From CAVVJA01 sp963801715 (GTDB lineage Bacteria; Actinomycetota; Actinomycetes; Mycobacteriales; Jatrophihabitantaceae): a DNA stretch of 64,000 nt. The notes beneath the pieces were generated by a model. The model did no database searches. It saw only the letters and a list, made by a program, of their open reading frames with translations, and was not told the origin of the DNA. The translations under genes and the position numbers were made by a program. The stretch spans positions 1 through 64,000 of the forward strand of contig CAWDGB010000020.1 in NCBI GenBank assembly GCA_963801715.1, given 5' to 3'. Position 1 is the first letter of the stretch. Every line of letters starts with the position of its first letter. Positions 17,841-27,076 of the stretch are shown one piece after another.

Positions 17841-19607
17841 GTGGCTGGACCGAACGTGGCGTTGTACCGCAAGTACCGGTCCGCCACCTTCGCCGAGGTC
17901 ATCGGGCAAGATCATGTGACCGCCCCGTTGATGCAGGCGCTCGACTCCGGCCGGATCAATCACGCCTACTTGTTCTCGGGTCCGCGAGGCTGCGGCAAGA
18001 CGTCCAGCGCGCGAATCCTCGCCCGCTCGCTGAATTGCGTCCAAGGCCCAACGGCCACGCCGTGCGGCGTGTGCGAGTCGTGCGTCGAGCTGGCCCCGAA
18101 CGGCGCAGGCTCGATCGACGTGATCGAGATCGACGCGGCCAGCCACGGCGGCGTCGACGACGCCCGCGACCTGCGGGAACGGGCCTTCTACGCCCCGGTC
18201 CGGGACCGCTACAAGGTCTACATCATCGACGAGGCGCACATGGTGACGACGCAGGGTTTCAATGCCCTGCTCAAGCTCATCGAGGAACCGCCCGAGTTCT
18301 TGGTGTTCGTCTTCGCGACTACCGAGCCGGACCGCGTACTTCCAACGATCCGGTCCCGGACCCACCATTACCCGTTTCGGCTCATCCCGCCCGGCGTGCT
18401 GCGCGCGCACTTGGAGCGCATCTGCGCGGCGGAGGGCATCGAGGTCGAGCCGGGGGTCTTGCCCCTGGTCGTTCGGGGTGGTGGCGGCTCGGCGCGGGAC
18501 TCGCTCTCGTTGCTCGATCAGCTCATCGCCGGGGCCGGCCCTACCGGGATCACCTACGCCCGGACCGTCGGTCTGCTCGGGGTCACGGATGTCGCGTTGC
18601 TCGACGACATGGTCGACGCTCTCGCGGCCGGCGACGCGGCGGCCGTGTACGGCACGGTCGATCGCGTGGTCGAAGCTGGACACGATCCGCGCCGATTCAC
18701 CGTGGATCTGCTCGACCGGTTCCGCGACCTGCTCGTGCTGGCCGCGGTACCGGACGCCGCCGACCGCGGCCTGCTCGACGCGCCGGACGACGAGCTCACC
18801 CGGATGGCGGACCAGGCTGGTCGCCTCGGCATAGCGACGGTGACGCGGTTCGCGGAGATCGTGCACACGGCGCTGATCGAGATGCGCGGTACGACGTCGC
18901 CACGATTGGTTCTCGAGCTGCTGTGCGCACGGATGCAACTGCCGGACGCGGCGACCGACTCCGCCGCGCTGCTTCAGCGCGTCGAACGCCTGGAGCGCCG
19001 GCTGGTCGCCACGCAGAGCGGGATACCGGCCGAGTCCGCGTCGCGGAGGCCGTCGGCGAGCAAGGCACCGAGCGAGGCACCGAGCGAGGCACCGAGCGTG
19101 CCGGCGCCGCCGGTGCCGGCCGCGGACGGGGCTCCAGCTGCCGCTCCGACCCGGTCGGGCCGCGGTGCGGCGCCGCCGCGAACGATGGATGCGGTTGCTA
19201 TCCGCCAGCTCTGGCCCGCGGTCCTGGACGCGGTCAAACGTGGTAAGCAGCGCACGCGCGCCCTATTGCACGATGCCCAGGTCGCGAGTGTGGACGGTGA
19301 CCTGATCACGCTAACCGCGCCGAGCCCGACCTTGGCCCGGATGATCAGCGAGGACAGCAATGTGGAGGTCGTGCGGGCGGCGCTACGCGACGAGGTCGGG
19401 GGTGATTGGCGCGTTACCGTCCAGGTGCTCGACACCCTGCCAGCCGAAGTTGCTCCAGCCGCCGGGTCACTACCCTCGGCGCTCGCCGAACGTGACCCGC
19501 GCGACGACACCGATTTCGCGGCTCCGCCACCGACGCCGGCCGACCCCGAGGCGGATGCGCTCGGTCTGCTCCAGGCCAGGCTCGGGGCGCGCCCGATCGA
19601 TAGCTGA
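17841..19607 (+). CDS. dnaX: DNA polymerase III gamma/tau subunit
   Basis: A 588-residue clamp-loader ATPase. Seen: ALYRKYRSATFAEVIGQDHV at the N-terminus, Walker A in FSGPRGCGKTSSARILARSL, a zinc module CVQGPTATPCGVCESCVE, Walker B in YIIDEAHMVT and the SRC-like ATTEPDRVLPTIRSRTHHY. A Pro/Ala/Ser-rich linker (about residues 400-450) precedes the C-terminal tau-like domain. The repeat KAPSEAPSEAPS in that linker comes from tandem 12-base units near 19068-19096. The GTG at 17841 is chosen as the start matching the family's N-terminus. Confidence 0.95.
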   Translation: MAGPNVALYRKYRSATFAEVIGQDHVTAPLMQALDSGRINHAYLFSGPRGCGKTSSARILARSLNCVQGPTATPCGVCESCVELAPNGAGSIDVIEIDAASHGGVDDARDLRERAFYAPVRDRYKVYIIDEAHMVTTQGFNALLKLIEEPPEFLVFVFATTEPDRVLPTIRSRTHHYPFRLIPPGVLRAHLERICAAEGIEVEPGVLPLVVRGGGGSARDSLSLLDQLIAGAGPTGITYARTVGLLGVTDVALLDDMVDALAAGDAAAVYGTVDRVVEAGHDPRRFTVDLLDRFRDLLVLAAVPDAADRGLLDAPDDELTRMADQAGRLGIATVTRFAEIVHTALIEMRGTTSPRLVLELLCARMQLPDAATDSAALLQRVERLERRLVATQSGIPAESASRRPSASKAPSEAPSEAPSVPAPPVPAADGAPAAAPTRSGRGAAPPRTMDAVAIRQLWPAVLDAVKRGKQRTRALLHDAQVASVDGDLITLTAPSPTLARMISEDSNVEVVRAALRDEVGGDWRVTVQVLDTLPAEVAPAAGSLPSALAERDPRDDTDFAAPPPTPADPEADALGLLQARLGARPIDS

Positions 19608-19637
19608 GAGAGCCCCTATAGCACATCGCACAGCGAT

Positions 19638-19655
19638 TTGGGAAAGCATTCACAA
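19638..19655. promoter_or_regulatory. Rex operator (ROP)-like site
   Basis: TTGGGAAAGCATTCACAA matches the actinomycete Rex consensus TGTGAACGCGTTCACA in both half-sites (one mismatch on the left, none on the right) with the correct four-base spacer. It lies about 100 bp upstream of the rex start. This predicts NADH/NAD+-responsive autoregulation of the rex-hem operon, as known in Streptomyces. Confidence 0.7.
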
Positions 19656-19755
19656 GCGCGTACCTTTACCGGCGTCCAGCTGCTTCTAGCACACCGGTTG
19701 TGCGCCACTGCATGGGGTATCTGAATAGCGCGCTTCCGGCATCATCGAGGAGCCA

Positions 19756-20496
19756 ATGACCGTCCAGCGGCACGCGTCCGGCGCACCCGCCCCACATGGT
19801 CACGTGGCGGATGCGGCCGAGGTTCACGCCCGAACGGGTCGCGCCGTCCCGGACGCGACGGTGGCCCGGCTCGCCACCTATTTCCGGGTGCTGGGCGGAT
19901 TCCGAGACGGTCTGGCGGTCACGGTGTCCTCGGATGAGCTGGCCGCGGCAGCGGGCGTCAACTCGGCGATGCTGCGCAAGGATTTGTCCTATCTCGGCTC
20001 GTACGGCATTCGCGGCGTTGGTTACGACGTCATCACGCTCACCGAGGAGATTGCCCGGGTACTGGGGCTGACCGTGCACCGGTCGGTCGCCCTGATCGGT
20101 GTCGGCAACCTCGGGCAGGCCCTCGCCGGGTACTCGGGATTCGCCTCGCGCGGCTTCCGGATCGCCGCGCTGCTTGACGCCGACCCCGCCCGTATCGGGG
20201 CCAAGATTCGCGGTCTGGTCGTGCGAGACGTCGCGCATCTGGAAAGCGTCGTCCGTCGGGAGAACATCACGATCGCGGTCCTCGCCATCCCGACTGCCGC
20301 CGCCCAGGAGGTCTGCGACCGACTGGTCGACGCCGGCGTGACAAGCATCCTGAACTTCGCGCCGGTAGTGCTGAACGTGCCGGAACACGTCGACGTCCGG
20401 CAGGTCGATCTGGCCGCTGAACTGCAGATTCTCTCCTTCCACGAGAACCGCAAGGCCGCCGAGATGCCGCACGTCGAGGCCGGTGGTCGGCGATGA
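19756..20496 (+). CDS. rex: Redox-sensing transcriptional repressor Rex
   Basis: A 246-residue repressor that binds DNA when NAD+/NADH is high and releases it on NADH binding. An N-terminal winged helix (VARLATYFRVLGGF to MLRKDLSYLGSYGIRGVGYD) is followed by the Rossmann motif VALIGVGNLGQALAGY (residues 111-126) and NFAPVVLNVPEHVDVRQVDL. It heads the heme operon and overlaps hemA by four bases (ATGA). A Rex-like operator precedes it. Confidence 0.97.
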   Translation: MTVQRHASGAPAPHGHVADAAEVHARTGRAVPDATVARLATYFRVLGGFRDGLAVTVSSDELAAAAGVNSAMLRKDLSYLGSYGIRGVGYDVITLTEEIARVLGLTVHRSVALIGVGNLGQALAGYSGFASRGFRIAALLDADPARIGAKIRGLVVRDVAHLESVVRRENITIAVLAIPTAAAQEVCDRLVDAGVTSILNFAPVVLNVPEHVDVRQVDLAAELQILSFHENRKAAEMPHVEAGGRR

Positions 20497-21788
20497 GCAT
20501 TCTTGTGGTTGGCCTCTCGTACAAGTCGGCATCGGTGTCCGTGCTCGAGAGCGCGAGCGTCTCGACAGACGATGTCCCCAAGCTGCTCGACGAGTTACGC
20601 ACCGCACCGTCGATCAGCGAAGTGCTGCTGCTTTCGACGTGCAACCGGATCGAGATCTACGCCGACGTCGCCCGCTTCCACCCTGCATTGGCCGAGATCA
20701 GCAACGTGTTGGCTCGGCATGCCGGCCTCACGGTCCCGGACCTCGGCGAGCACCTGTACGTGCACTTCGCCGAGGCGGCAGTGGGGCACCTGTTCTCGGT
20801 CGCCGCTGGCCTGGACTCCATGGTCGTCGGCGAGTCGCAGATCCTCGGTCAACTCCGGTCCGCCTATGCGACGGCGGTGCAGTCCGCAACGGTCGGCTCG
20901 GTGCTGCACGACCTCGCCCAGACCTCGCTGCGGGTGGGCAAGCGTGCGCACACCGAGACCGGAATCGACCGCGCCGGAGCGTCCGTGATGTCAGTCGCGA
21001 TCGGCGACGCTGTGGCGGTGCTGGGTCCGCTCGACGGCCGACGGGTGGTGATCGTCGGCGCCGGTTCGATGGGCGCACTGGCCGCATCCACCCTTCGACG
21101 CAGGGGGATTCTTGATCTCGCGGTGGCGAACCGCTCCGCGGAGCGGGCACGGCGGCTGGCTCATTCCGTCGGCGGCCGGGCCGTCGCCATGGATGATCTC
21201 CCGGCCGAAATCGCCAACGCGGATCTCCTGGTGAGCGCCACCGGGGCGATCGGGTTGGTGCTGCCGGCGTCATCGATCAGACCTCGAGCCGGTCGCCCAC
21301 TCGTGATCGTCGATATCGCGCTACCTCGGGACGTCGACCCAGCCGTCGCCGCCCGGCCCGAAGTCACCTACATCGATCTCGATTCCGTTCGCAGGGACGG
21401 AGCCATCGTCAGCGATACGGAAGTGCAGGCGGCGGCCGCGATTGTCGACGCTGAGCTCGGAGGTTATCTCGCGATCCAGCAGCAGTTGGCGGTTGCGCCG
21501 ACTGTCACCGCGCTGCGATCGAAGGCCAACCAGGTAATTGACGCCGAGCTGATTCGACTGGACGGCCGGTTGCCGTCGCTCGACCCGACAACCCGGGCAG
21601 AGGTGGCCGGGGCCGTGCGTCGCGCGGTCGAAAAGGTGCTGCACGCGCCCACGGTTCGGGTCAAGGAGCTCGCCACCACACCGGACGGCGACAGGTACGC
21701 CGCGGCCTTGCGTGAACTCTTCGATCTGGATCCGGCCGCACCGGAGTCCGTCGCCGCCGTCCGGACGTCCCCGGAGCGCCCCCAATGA
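20493..21788 (+). CDS. hemA: Glutamyl-tRNA reductase
   Basis: The first committed step of C5 heme synthesis: NADPH-dependent reduction of glutamyl-tRNA to glutamate-1-semialdehyde. The 431-residue protein has the catalytic Cys50 in LLLSTCNRIEIYAD, the conserved AGLDSMVVGESQILGQLRSA, the NADPH motif VIVGAGSMGALAA and the C-terminal dimerisation helices. It is coupled to rex upstream and hemC downstream by four-base overlaps. Confidence 0.97.
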   Translation: MSILVVGLSYKSASVSVLESASVSTDDVPKLLDELRTAPSISEVLLLSTCNRIEIYADVARFHPALAEISNVLARHAGLTVPDLGEHLYVHFAEAAVGHLFSVAAGLDSMVVGESQILGQLRSAYATAVQSATVGSVLHDLAQTSLRVGKRAHTETGIDRAGASVMSVAIGDAVAVLGPLDGRRVVIVGAGSMGALAASTLRRRGILDLAVANRSAERARRLAHSVGGRAVAMDDLPAEIANADLLVSATGAIGLVLPASSIRPRAGRPLVIVDIALPRDVDPAVAARPEVTYIDLDSVRRDGAIVSDTEVQAAAAIVDAELGGYLAIQQQLAVAPTVTALRSKANQVIDAELIRLDGRLPSLDPTTRAEVAGAVRRAVEKVLHAPTVRVKELATTPDGDRYAAALRELFDLDPAAPESVAAVRTSPERPQ

Positions 21789-22696
21789 CGGCGACTCGAG
21801 TACTTCGCGTCGGCACCAGGCGCTCCGCTCTCGCTCGCGCCCAGACCGACTTCGTCATCGCGGGATTGGGCACGCCGGTCGAGATCGTCCCGATCGTTAC
21901 GGCAGGCGACCGGACGGCCGCACCGATCGACGTCATCGGTGGAACCGGAGTGTTCGTGTCCGCGCTGCGTGAGGCGTTGCTCGCAGGCGATATCGACCTA
22001 GCCGTGCATTCGGCCAAGGACCTGCCGGTGGTACCGGCCGAGGGCATCGTTCTCGGCGCCGTACCGTCGCGAGAGGATCCGCGAGATGCTGTAGTCGCCC
22101 GAGACCGGCTGACGCTGGTCGAGCTGCCCAAGGGCTCCCTTGTGGGCACGGGGTCGCCCCGACGGGCTGCCCAGCTGCGTGCGCTCGGCTTGGACCTTTC
22201 CGTCGTGCCCGTCCGTGGCAACGTCGATACTCGTCTTGCGCACGTCGGCGAGAACCTCGATGCGGTGGTGCTGGCCGTTGCCGGCCTCCGTCGGCTGGGG
22301 CGCTTCGACGCGATCACCGAGATTCTCGACCCAGCGCGCTTCGTTCCGGCCCCAGCGCAAGGAGCGCTGGCCGTCGAATGCCGCGCGGACGACCTGGCGG
22401 CACGCGAGGCGCTCGCGGCATTCGACAACGCCGGCGCGCGGGCGTGCATTACCGCCGAACGGGCTGTGCTGGCGAAGCTCGAGGCCGGTTGCTCAGCCCC
22501 GATCGGAGCGCTGGCCGAGATCCGCGCCAATCCGGCGGAGCTCACCTTGACGGCAGTAGTAACCGCTGCGGACGGTAGCGACGCTGTGCGGCGGACGCTC
22601 ACCGGAGTGGTAACCGATCCCGCGGGAGTGGGCAGGCGGCTGGCGGCCGACCTGATCGCTTCCGGAGCAGACAAGATGATGGGGAGTTCGTCATGA
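21785..22696 (+). CDS. hemC: Hydroxymethylbilane synthase (porphobilinogen deaminase)
   Basis: It joins four porphobilinogens into hydroxymethylbilane. The 303-residue protein shows LRVGTRRSALARAQTDFVIA, DLAVHSAKDLPV, GTGSPRRAAQL and RGNVDTRL. The dipyrromethane cofactor Cys236 is in LEAGCSAPIGA. It overlaps hemA and hemD by four bases each, so all are translated from one message. Confidence 0.97.
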   Translation: MTATRVLRVGTRRSALARAQTDFVIAGLGTPVEIVPIVTAGDRTAAPIDVIGGTGVFVSALREALLAGDIDLAVHSAKDLPVVPAEGIVLGAVPSREDPRDAVVARDRLTLVELPKGSLVGTGSPRRAAQLRALGLDLSVVPVRGNVDTRLAHVGENLDAVVLAVAGLRRLGRFDAITEILDPARFVPAPAQGALAVECRADDLAAREALAAFDNAGARACITAERAVLAKLEAGCSAPIGALAEIRANPAELTLTAVVTAADGSDAVRRTLTGVVTDPAGVGRRLAADLIASGADKMMGSSS

Positions 22697-24249
22697 CCCG
22701 TGCCCGCAAGATCGCCGGCCGAGTCACGTTTGTCGGTACCGGGCCCGGGGACCCGGGCCTGCTGACCGTGCATGCCGTCGACGCGCTGCAACGCGCCGAG
22801 ATCGTCTACGCCGACCCGGCCGTGTCCGACCAGATCCGCGCCCTCGCCCCAGCCGAGATTCGCGAACCAGAGGCCACGCCGGCCGACACGGCCAAGGCAA
22901 TGCTGACCGAGGCCCGTGCCGGAGCCGCTGTCGTGCGTTTGGTAGCCGGCGATGTATTCGTCGATGACCATGCGGTCCGCGAGGCTCTGGCCGTCGCACG
23001 AACCGTGGTGCCCTTCGACATCGTGCCGGGTCTGTCGATAGCGGCCGGCACGGCCGCCTACGCAGGAGTGCCGGTGGGTTCGGTGCACACCGAGGCCGAC
23101 CTGCGACAAATGGAGGCGACCGACTTCGACCTGCTGGCCCGGTCACCAGGAACCTTGCTGCTGACCGTGCCGGCAGACCAGGTCACCTACGTCGGCACGC
23201 AGCTCGTGTCCTGCGGGCTCAAGCCCGACACCCCGGTCACCCTGACCAGCGACGGGACGGGTACCGGCCAGCACACGGCTACGGCCACGGCGGGCGAGCT
23301 GGAACTCGCCGTGGCCGGTATGACCGGCACCGTCGTCGTCGCAATCGGCCGGGCCGCGGCGCAGCGAGAGAAACTCGGCTGGTGGGAAGCTCGCCCGCTG
23401 TACGGGTGGAAGGTGCTCGTCCCGCGGACGAAGGACCAGGCCGGAGCGATGAGCCAACGGTTGCGGCTGCATGGTGCGGCACCCGTCGAGGTACCAACGA
23501 TCGCGGTAGAGCCGCCGCGGACGCCGACCCAGATGGAGCGGGCCATCAAGGGCCTGGTCACCGGACGGTACGAGTGGATCGTCTTCACCTCGACGAACGC
23601 GGTCCGGGCGGTCCGGGAGAAGTTCGAGGAGTTCGGCCTGGACGCTCGAGCGTTTGCCGGAGTGAAGATCGCCTGCGTGGGTGAGGCGACCGCTACTGCC
23701 GTACGCGCCTTCGGTATAACCCCGGAATTGGTGCCCTCTGACGATCAGTCGTCCGAGGGTCTACTCGCGGAATTCCCGCCCTATGACGACGTCCTCGACC
23801 CCATCGATCGAGTGCTCTTGCCGCGAGCGGACATTGCGACTGAGACCCTCGCCGCGGGCCTACGTCAGCGCGGCTGGGAGATCGACGACGTCACCGCCTA
23901 TCGCACAGTGCGGGCAGCACCGCCGGCCGCCGAGATCCGTGACGCCATCAAGTCCGGCGGCTTCAACGCGGTGTGCTTCACGTCGTCCTCGACCGTGCGC
24001 AATCTGGTTGGGATAGCTGGCAAGCCGCACGCCAAGACCGTGGTGGCGGTGATCGGGCCGCAGACCGCGGCAACCGCGCGGGAGTTCGGTCTGCGCGTCG
24101 ACGTGGAGCCGGAGACGCCGACCGTCGCCGCGCTGGTTGACGCCCTGGCCGAGTACGCAGCCGCTCGGGTCATGGAGCAGCGAGAGAAGGCGGCCACCGC
24201 TACGAAGAAGTCGCCGCGGCCCTCCCGCCGAGCTACGTTGCGAGGCTGA
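22693..24249 (+). CDS. hemD: Fused uroporphyrinogen-III methyltransferase-like / uroporphyrinogen-III synthase
   Basis: The 518-residue protein has an N-terminal SUMT/CobA-type methylase fold (GRVTFVGTGPGDPGLLTVHA, then FDIVPGLSIAAGTAAYAGVP; residues about 8-235). A C-terminal HemD domain follows (LVPRTKDQAGAMSQRLRLHG, IVFTSTNAVRAV, ACVGEATATAVRAFG, VCFTSSSTVRNL). The synthase closes hydroxymethylbilane with inversion of ring D. The methylase half lacks some of the usual conserved loops, so its activity in siroheme or corrin synthesis is uncertain. This fusion is usual in actinomycetes. hemB follows after five bases. Confidence 0.93.
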   Translation: MTRARKIAGRVTFVGTGPGDPGLLTVHAVDALQRAEIVYADPAVSDQIRALAPAEIREPEATPADTAKAMLTEARAGAAVVRLVAGDVFVDDHAVREALAVARTVVPFDIVPGLSIAAGTAAYAGVPVGSVHTEADLRQMEATDFDLLARSPGTLLLTVPADQVTYVGTQLVSCGLKPDTPVTLTSDGTGTGQHTATATAGELELAVAGMTGTVVVAIGRAAAQREKLGWWEARPLYGWKVLVPRTKDQAGAMSQRLRLHGAAPVEVPTIAVEPPRTPTQMERAIKGLVTGRYEWIVFTSTNAVRAVREKFEEFGLDARAFAGVKIACVGEATATAVRAFGITPELVPSDDQSSEGLLAEFPPYDDVLDPIDRVLLPRADIATETLAAGLRQRGWEIDDVTAYRTVRAAPPAAEIRDAIKSGGFNAVCFTSSSTVRNLVGIAGKPHAKTVVAVIGPQTAATAREFGLRVDVEPETPTVAALVDALAEYAAARVMEQREKAATATKKSPRPSRRATLRG

Positions 24250-24254
24250 AGACC

Positions 24255-25253
24255 ATGCGCCAGCTGCCCGTCCTTCCCGGGTTTCCCGTCTCGCGGCCAC
24301 GGCGGTTGCGGACCACACCGGCCCTACGGCGATTGACCGCAGATGTCGTCCTGACCCCGTCCGGGCTGATCCTGCCGATGTTCGTGCGGGAGGGAGTGAC
24401 CGAGCCGCAGCCGATCGGATCGATGCCCGGCGTGGTCCAGCACACGTTGGACTCACTGACCAAGGCTGCGCACGAGGCGATCGAAGCGGGTGTTGGCGGC
24501 CTGATGCTGTTCGGCGTGCCAGCGCGGAAGGATGCGCGCGGCTCAGGTGCCGATGCGCCCGACGGGGTGCTCAATCTGGCGCTCCGTCGGCTGCGCAGCG
24601 AATTCGCTGACTCGACGGTGCTCATGTCGGACCTGTGTCTTGATGAGTTCACCGATCATGGTCACTGCGGGGTGCTCGACGACGAAGGACGCGTGGACAA
24701 CGACGCCACGCTCGATCGCTACGCCGCGATGGGTGTCGCGCAGGCGGAGGCGGGAGCGCATCTCGTCGGCACGAGCGGCATGATGGACGGCCAGGTCGGA
24801 GCGGTCCGCATGGCATTGGATCGGTGTGACGCGGCCGACGTCGGCATTCTCGCCTATTCGGCGAAGTATGCGTCCGGTTTCTACGGTCCGTTCCGGGAAG
24901 CCGTCGACTCGTCACTGCGGGGCGATCGCAAGACGTATCAGGAGGATCCCGCCCGCAGCGTCACCGAGGCTCTGGCGGAAACGGCGCTCGACGTGTCTGA
25001 AGGCGCCGACATCGTCATGGTGAAGCCGGCACTCCCGTACCTGGATATCCTGCGCGCGGTCGCGGACGCATCGCCGGTGCCGGTGGCCGCCTATCAGGTC
25101 AGCGGTGAGTTCGCGATGGTCGAGGCTGCGGCCGCGAACGGCTGGCTCGATCGGGACCGGGTGATGATCGAGACGCTGACTGCGATCCGTCGCGCCGGTG
25201 CATCGATGATCTTGACGTACTGGGCGGTCGAGGCCGCCGCGATTCTGCGCTGA
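24255..25253 (+). CDS. hemB: Delta-aminolevulinic acid dehydratase (porphobilinogen synthase)
   Basis: It condenses two aminolevulinate molecules to porphobilinogen. The 332-residue protein contains the Schiff-base lysines Lys204 (YSAKYASGFYGPFR) and Lys257 (IVMVKPALPYLDI). The metal-site region is SDLCLDEFTDHGHCGVLDDE, and GMMDGQVGAVR follows. It is the last gene of the rex-hem operon; a GNAT gene follows after 28 bp. Confidence 0.97.
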   Translation: MRQLPVLPGFPVSRPRRLRTTPALRRLTADVVLTPSGLILPMFVREGVTEPQPIGSMPGVVQHTLDSLTKAAHEAIEAGVGGLMLFGVPARKDARGSGADAPDGVLNLALRRLRSEFADSTVLMSDLCLDEFTDHGHCGVLDDEGRVDNDATLDRYAAMGVAQAEAGAHLVGTSGMMDGQVGAVRMALDRCDAADVGILAYSAKYASGFYGPFREAVDSSLRGDRKTYQEDPARSVTEALAETALDVSEGADIVMVKPALPYLDILRAVADASPVPVAAYQVSGEFAMVEAAAANGWLDRDRVMIETLTAIRRAGASMILTYWAVEAAAILR

Positions 25254-25281
25254 AGCCGAGAGCCTACGCGGGCTCTAAGCG

Positions 25282-25902
25282 ATGCCGAGCTACGGTGAAC
25301 GGGTGGGGCGGCACAGCGGGCAGTCGCCCGGTCGAGTCAGGATTGCTGAGGACGACGATCTCGAACAGATCGCCGACATCGAAACGCGAGCCGACGAAGT
25401 GTTCTCCGTTGACGTTGTCGCGCAGCTGCCGGCCAGCAAGAACAATCCCGAATCATTGCGCGAGGCTGCGGTCGTTCTCGTCGCGGGCCGGCCGGCAGTA
25501 GGCTTCGCTCGAGTCGACGTTGTTGATGGGCTGGCCCACCTCGAGCAGCTGGGCGTCCTGCCCGAGGACACCCGGATGGGGATTGGCGGCGAGCTCGTCG
25601 AGGCCGCCTGCCGGTGGGCGGCCGATCAGGGTCTTCGGGCCATAACGCTGATCACGTTCGCAGACGTGCCCTGGAACGCGCCGTTCTACGCGGCCCGCGG
25701 CTTCCGTGAGATCGACGAACTCACCCCCGGCCTGGCCGAGCTGCGTGACTGGGAACGCGACCTCGGCCTGGACCGCGTCGGCCGGCGCGTTGTCATGCGA
25801 CGCGATCTGGGAGCTCCTCCACCGGAGCCGGGCGCGGGGTCACCGGTCGTAGCTGGCTTCCCGCCAGTGCCGCGAAGCCCCGCACACCTGTCAGCGACAT
25901 GA
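25282..25902 (+). CDS. GNAT-family N-acetyltransferase
   Basis: A 206-residue protein with a single GNAT fold: FARVDVVDGLAHLEQLGVLP (beta 4) leads into the acetyl-CoA loop EDTRMGIGGELVEAACRWA. The C-terminal APFYAARGFREIDELTPGLA is typical. Its last ~36 codons overlap the 3' end of the convergent FAD oxidoreductase gene. Substrate is unknown. It may be co-transcribed with hemB. Alternative starts lie shortly downstream. Confidence 0.8.
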   Translation: MPSYGERVGRHSGQSPGRVRIAEDDDLEQIADIETRADEVFSVDVVAQLPASKNNPESLREAAVVLVAGRPAVGFARVDVVDGLAHLEQLGVLPEDTRMGIGGELVEAACRWAADQGLRAITLITFADVPWNAPFYAARGFREIDELTPGLAELRDWERDLGLDRVGRRVVMRRDLGAPPPEPGAGSPVVAGFPPVPRSPAHLSAT

Positions 25903-27076
25903 GCCGTCGCGGCGAGAACAGCGACGTGATGGGTACCGAACCTGCGAGCGCGCCAAGCAATTGACTGGCTTCCTCTGGACGCTCCGCGATGGCGGCGAAC
26001 ATAGTGCGCTCCGCCGGCGTGGGCGGCGGGAAGGACGCTAGCCGCACGGTGAAGTCGAACATTGCCTTCGTCTGTGCGTCCCGTTGCTTGGCATAACGGG
26101 AAAGCGTGCGGTCGAGCCGTCCGCTGCCAAGCCCGGTGACGATCGCCTCCGACAGCAGGTCCGCGTCGCGTAGGGCATGCCCCATGCCCTGACCGGTAAT
26201 GGAGTCCATCACGAGTCCAGCGTCGCCGGCGAGAGCCCAGCCGGGACCGCTCGAAACCCGGATCTCGTTGGGCAGGTCGGAGGTGCCGCGCACCGGCCCG
26301 ACCCGGCGGCCGGCCCGGACTCGGGCTCCGAGCGTGCCACACGCGTCGAGCGTCTGTAGCACATGACCAGCCGGGTCAGCTCGGAAGGCGTCGAACTCGC
26401 TCGCCGGCCAGCCGACGTAGGTCACGACCATTCCCTGATCCGTGGGCCAGGCACCGGCGACCCGCCGGTCGCGGCTGTACAGCTCGCCGGCCAGGATCTC
26501 GACGTCCTGCCAGTAGCAATAGAAACCGAGCGACCGCGCCGTCCGGGAGCGTCGGCTGGGTGCGCCAACGGTCTTAGCCACCATCGAATGCTTGCCGTCG
26601 GCGCCTACGATCAGCGCGGCCGTGTCGTCAGTTGCGGTCGAGGATCCCTTGCGGCGAGAGCGGATTCCTCGGACCCGGCCTTCTGACATCAACAGCTCGT
26701 CGACGATGGTGTCCTCCCGAACCTCGGCCCCGGCCTCCCGTGCCGCCTGGACGAGCAACGTGTCGAGCACCTCTCGGCGCGGGCTGTACAGGGCCCCAGC
26801 CCCGGCTACGTCCGGATATCGACCGGCAATGACAACCCCATTGACATCGAATCGGACGTCGCGAACCGGCGGCGTGCCCGTCGCGTCCAGGCGGTCGAGC
26901 AGACCCCAGCGGTGCAGCCGGGCCACTCCCGGCGGCTGCAGCTGATGACTGGACAGCGTGTCGCTTGGAAAATGCGTGCGGTCGACAACGAGCACGCGCA
27001 AACATTGTCGGGCGAGCAGCATCCCGGTTGCCGCCCCAGCCAGCCGGCTGCCCACGACTATCGCGTCATACGGCAT
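25793..27076 (-). CDS. FAD-dependent oxidoreductase (geranylgeranyl reductase/monooxygenase-like)
   Basis: The 427-residue flavoprotein starts MPYDAIVVGSRLAGAATGML, a group 2 FAD-binding fold with GSRLAG in place of GxGxxG. It has GADGKHSMVAKTVGAP and the second FAD motif WALAGDAGLVMDSITGQGMG. The start at 27076 overlaps the TetR gene by 11 bp and is supported by the Rossmann motif beginning at once. A longer frame upstream belongs to the TetR sequence in another phase. The pair is likely one operon controlled by that TetR protein. Substrate unknown. Confidence 0.85.
   Translation of the reverse strand: MPYDAIVVGSRLAGAATGMLLARQCLRVLVVDRTHFPSDTLSSHQLQPPGVARLHRWGLLDRLDATGTPPVRDVRFDVNGVVIAGRYPDVAGAGALYSPRREVLDTLLVQAAREAGAEVREDTIVDELLMSEGRVRGIRSRRKGSSTATDDTAALIVGADGKHSMVAKTVGAPSRRSRTARSLGFYCYWQDVEILAGELYSRDRRVAGAWPTDQGMVVTYVGWPASEFDAFRADPAGHVLQTLDACGTLGARVRAGRRVGPVRGTSDLPNEIRVSSGPGWALAGDAGLVMDSITGQGMGHALRDADLLSEAIVTGLGSGRLDRTLSRYAKQRDAQTKAMFDFTVRLASFPPPTPAERTMFAAIAERPEEASQLLGALAGSVPITSLFSPRRLMSLTGVRGFAALAGSQLRPVTPRPAPVEELPDRVA

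Noticed and set aside
17733..18938. A 401-codon open frame antisense to dnaX.
   Set aside because: Composition (Arg, His, Gln-rich) is that of a shadow; dnaX motifs on the plus strand are unambiguous.
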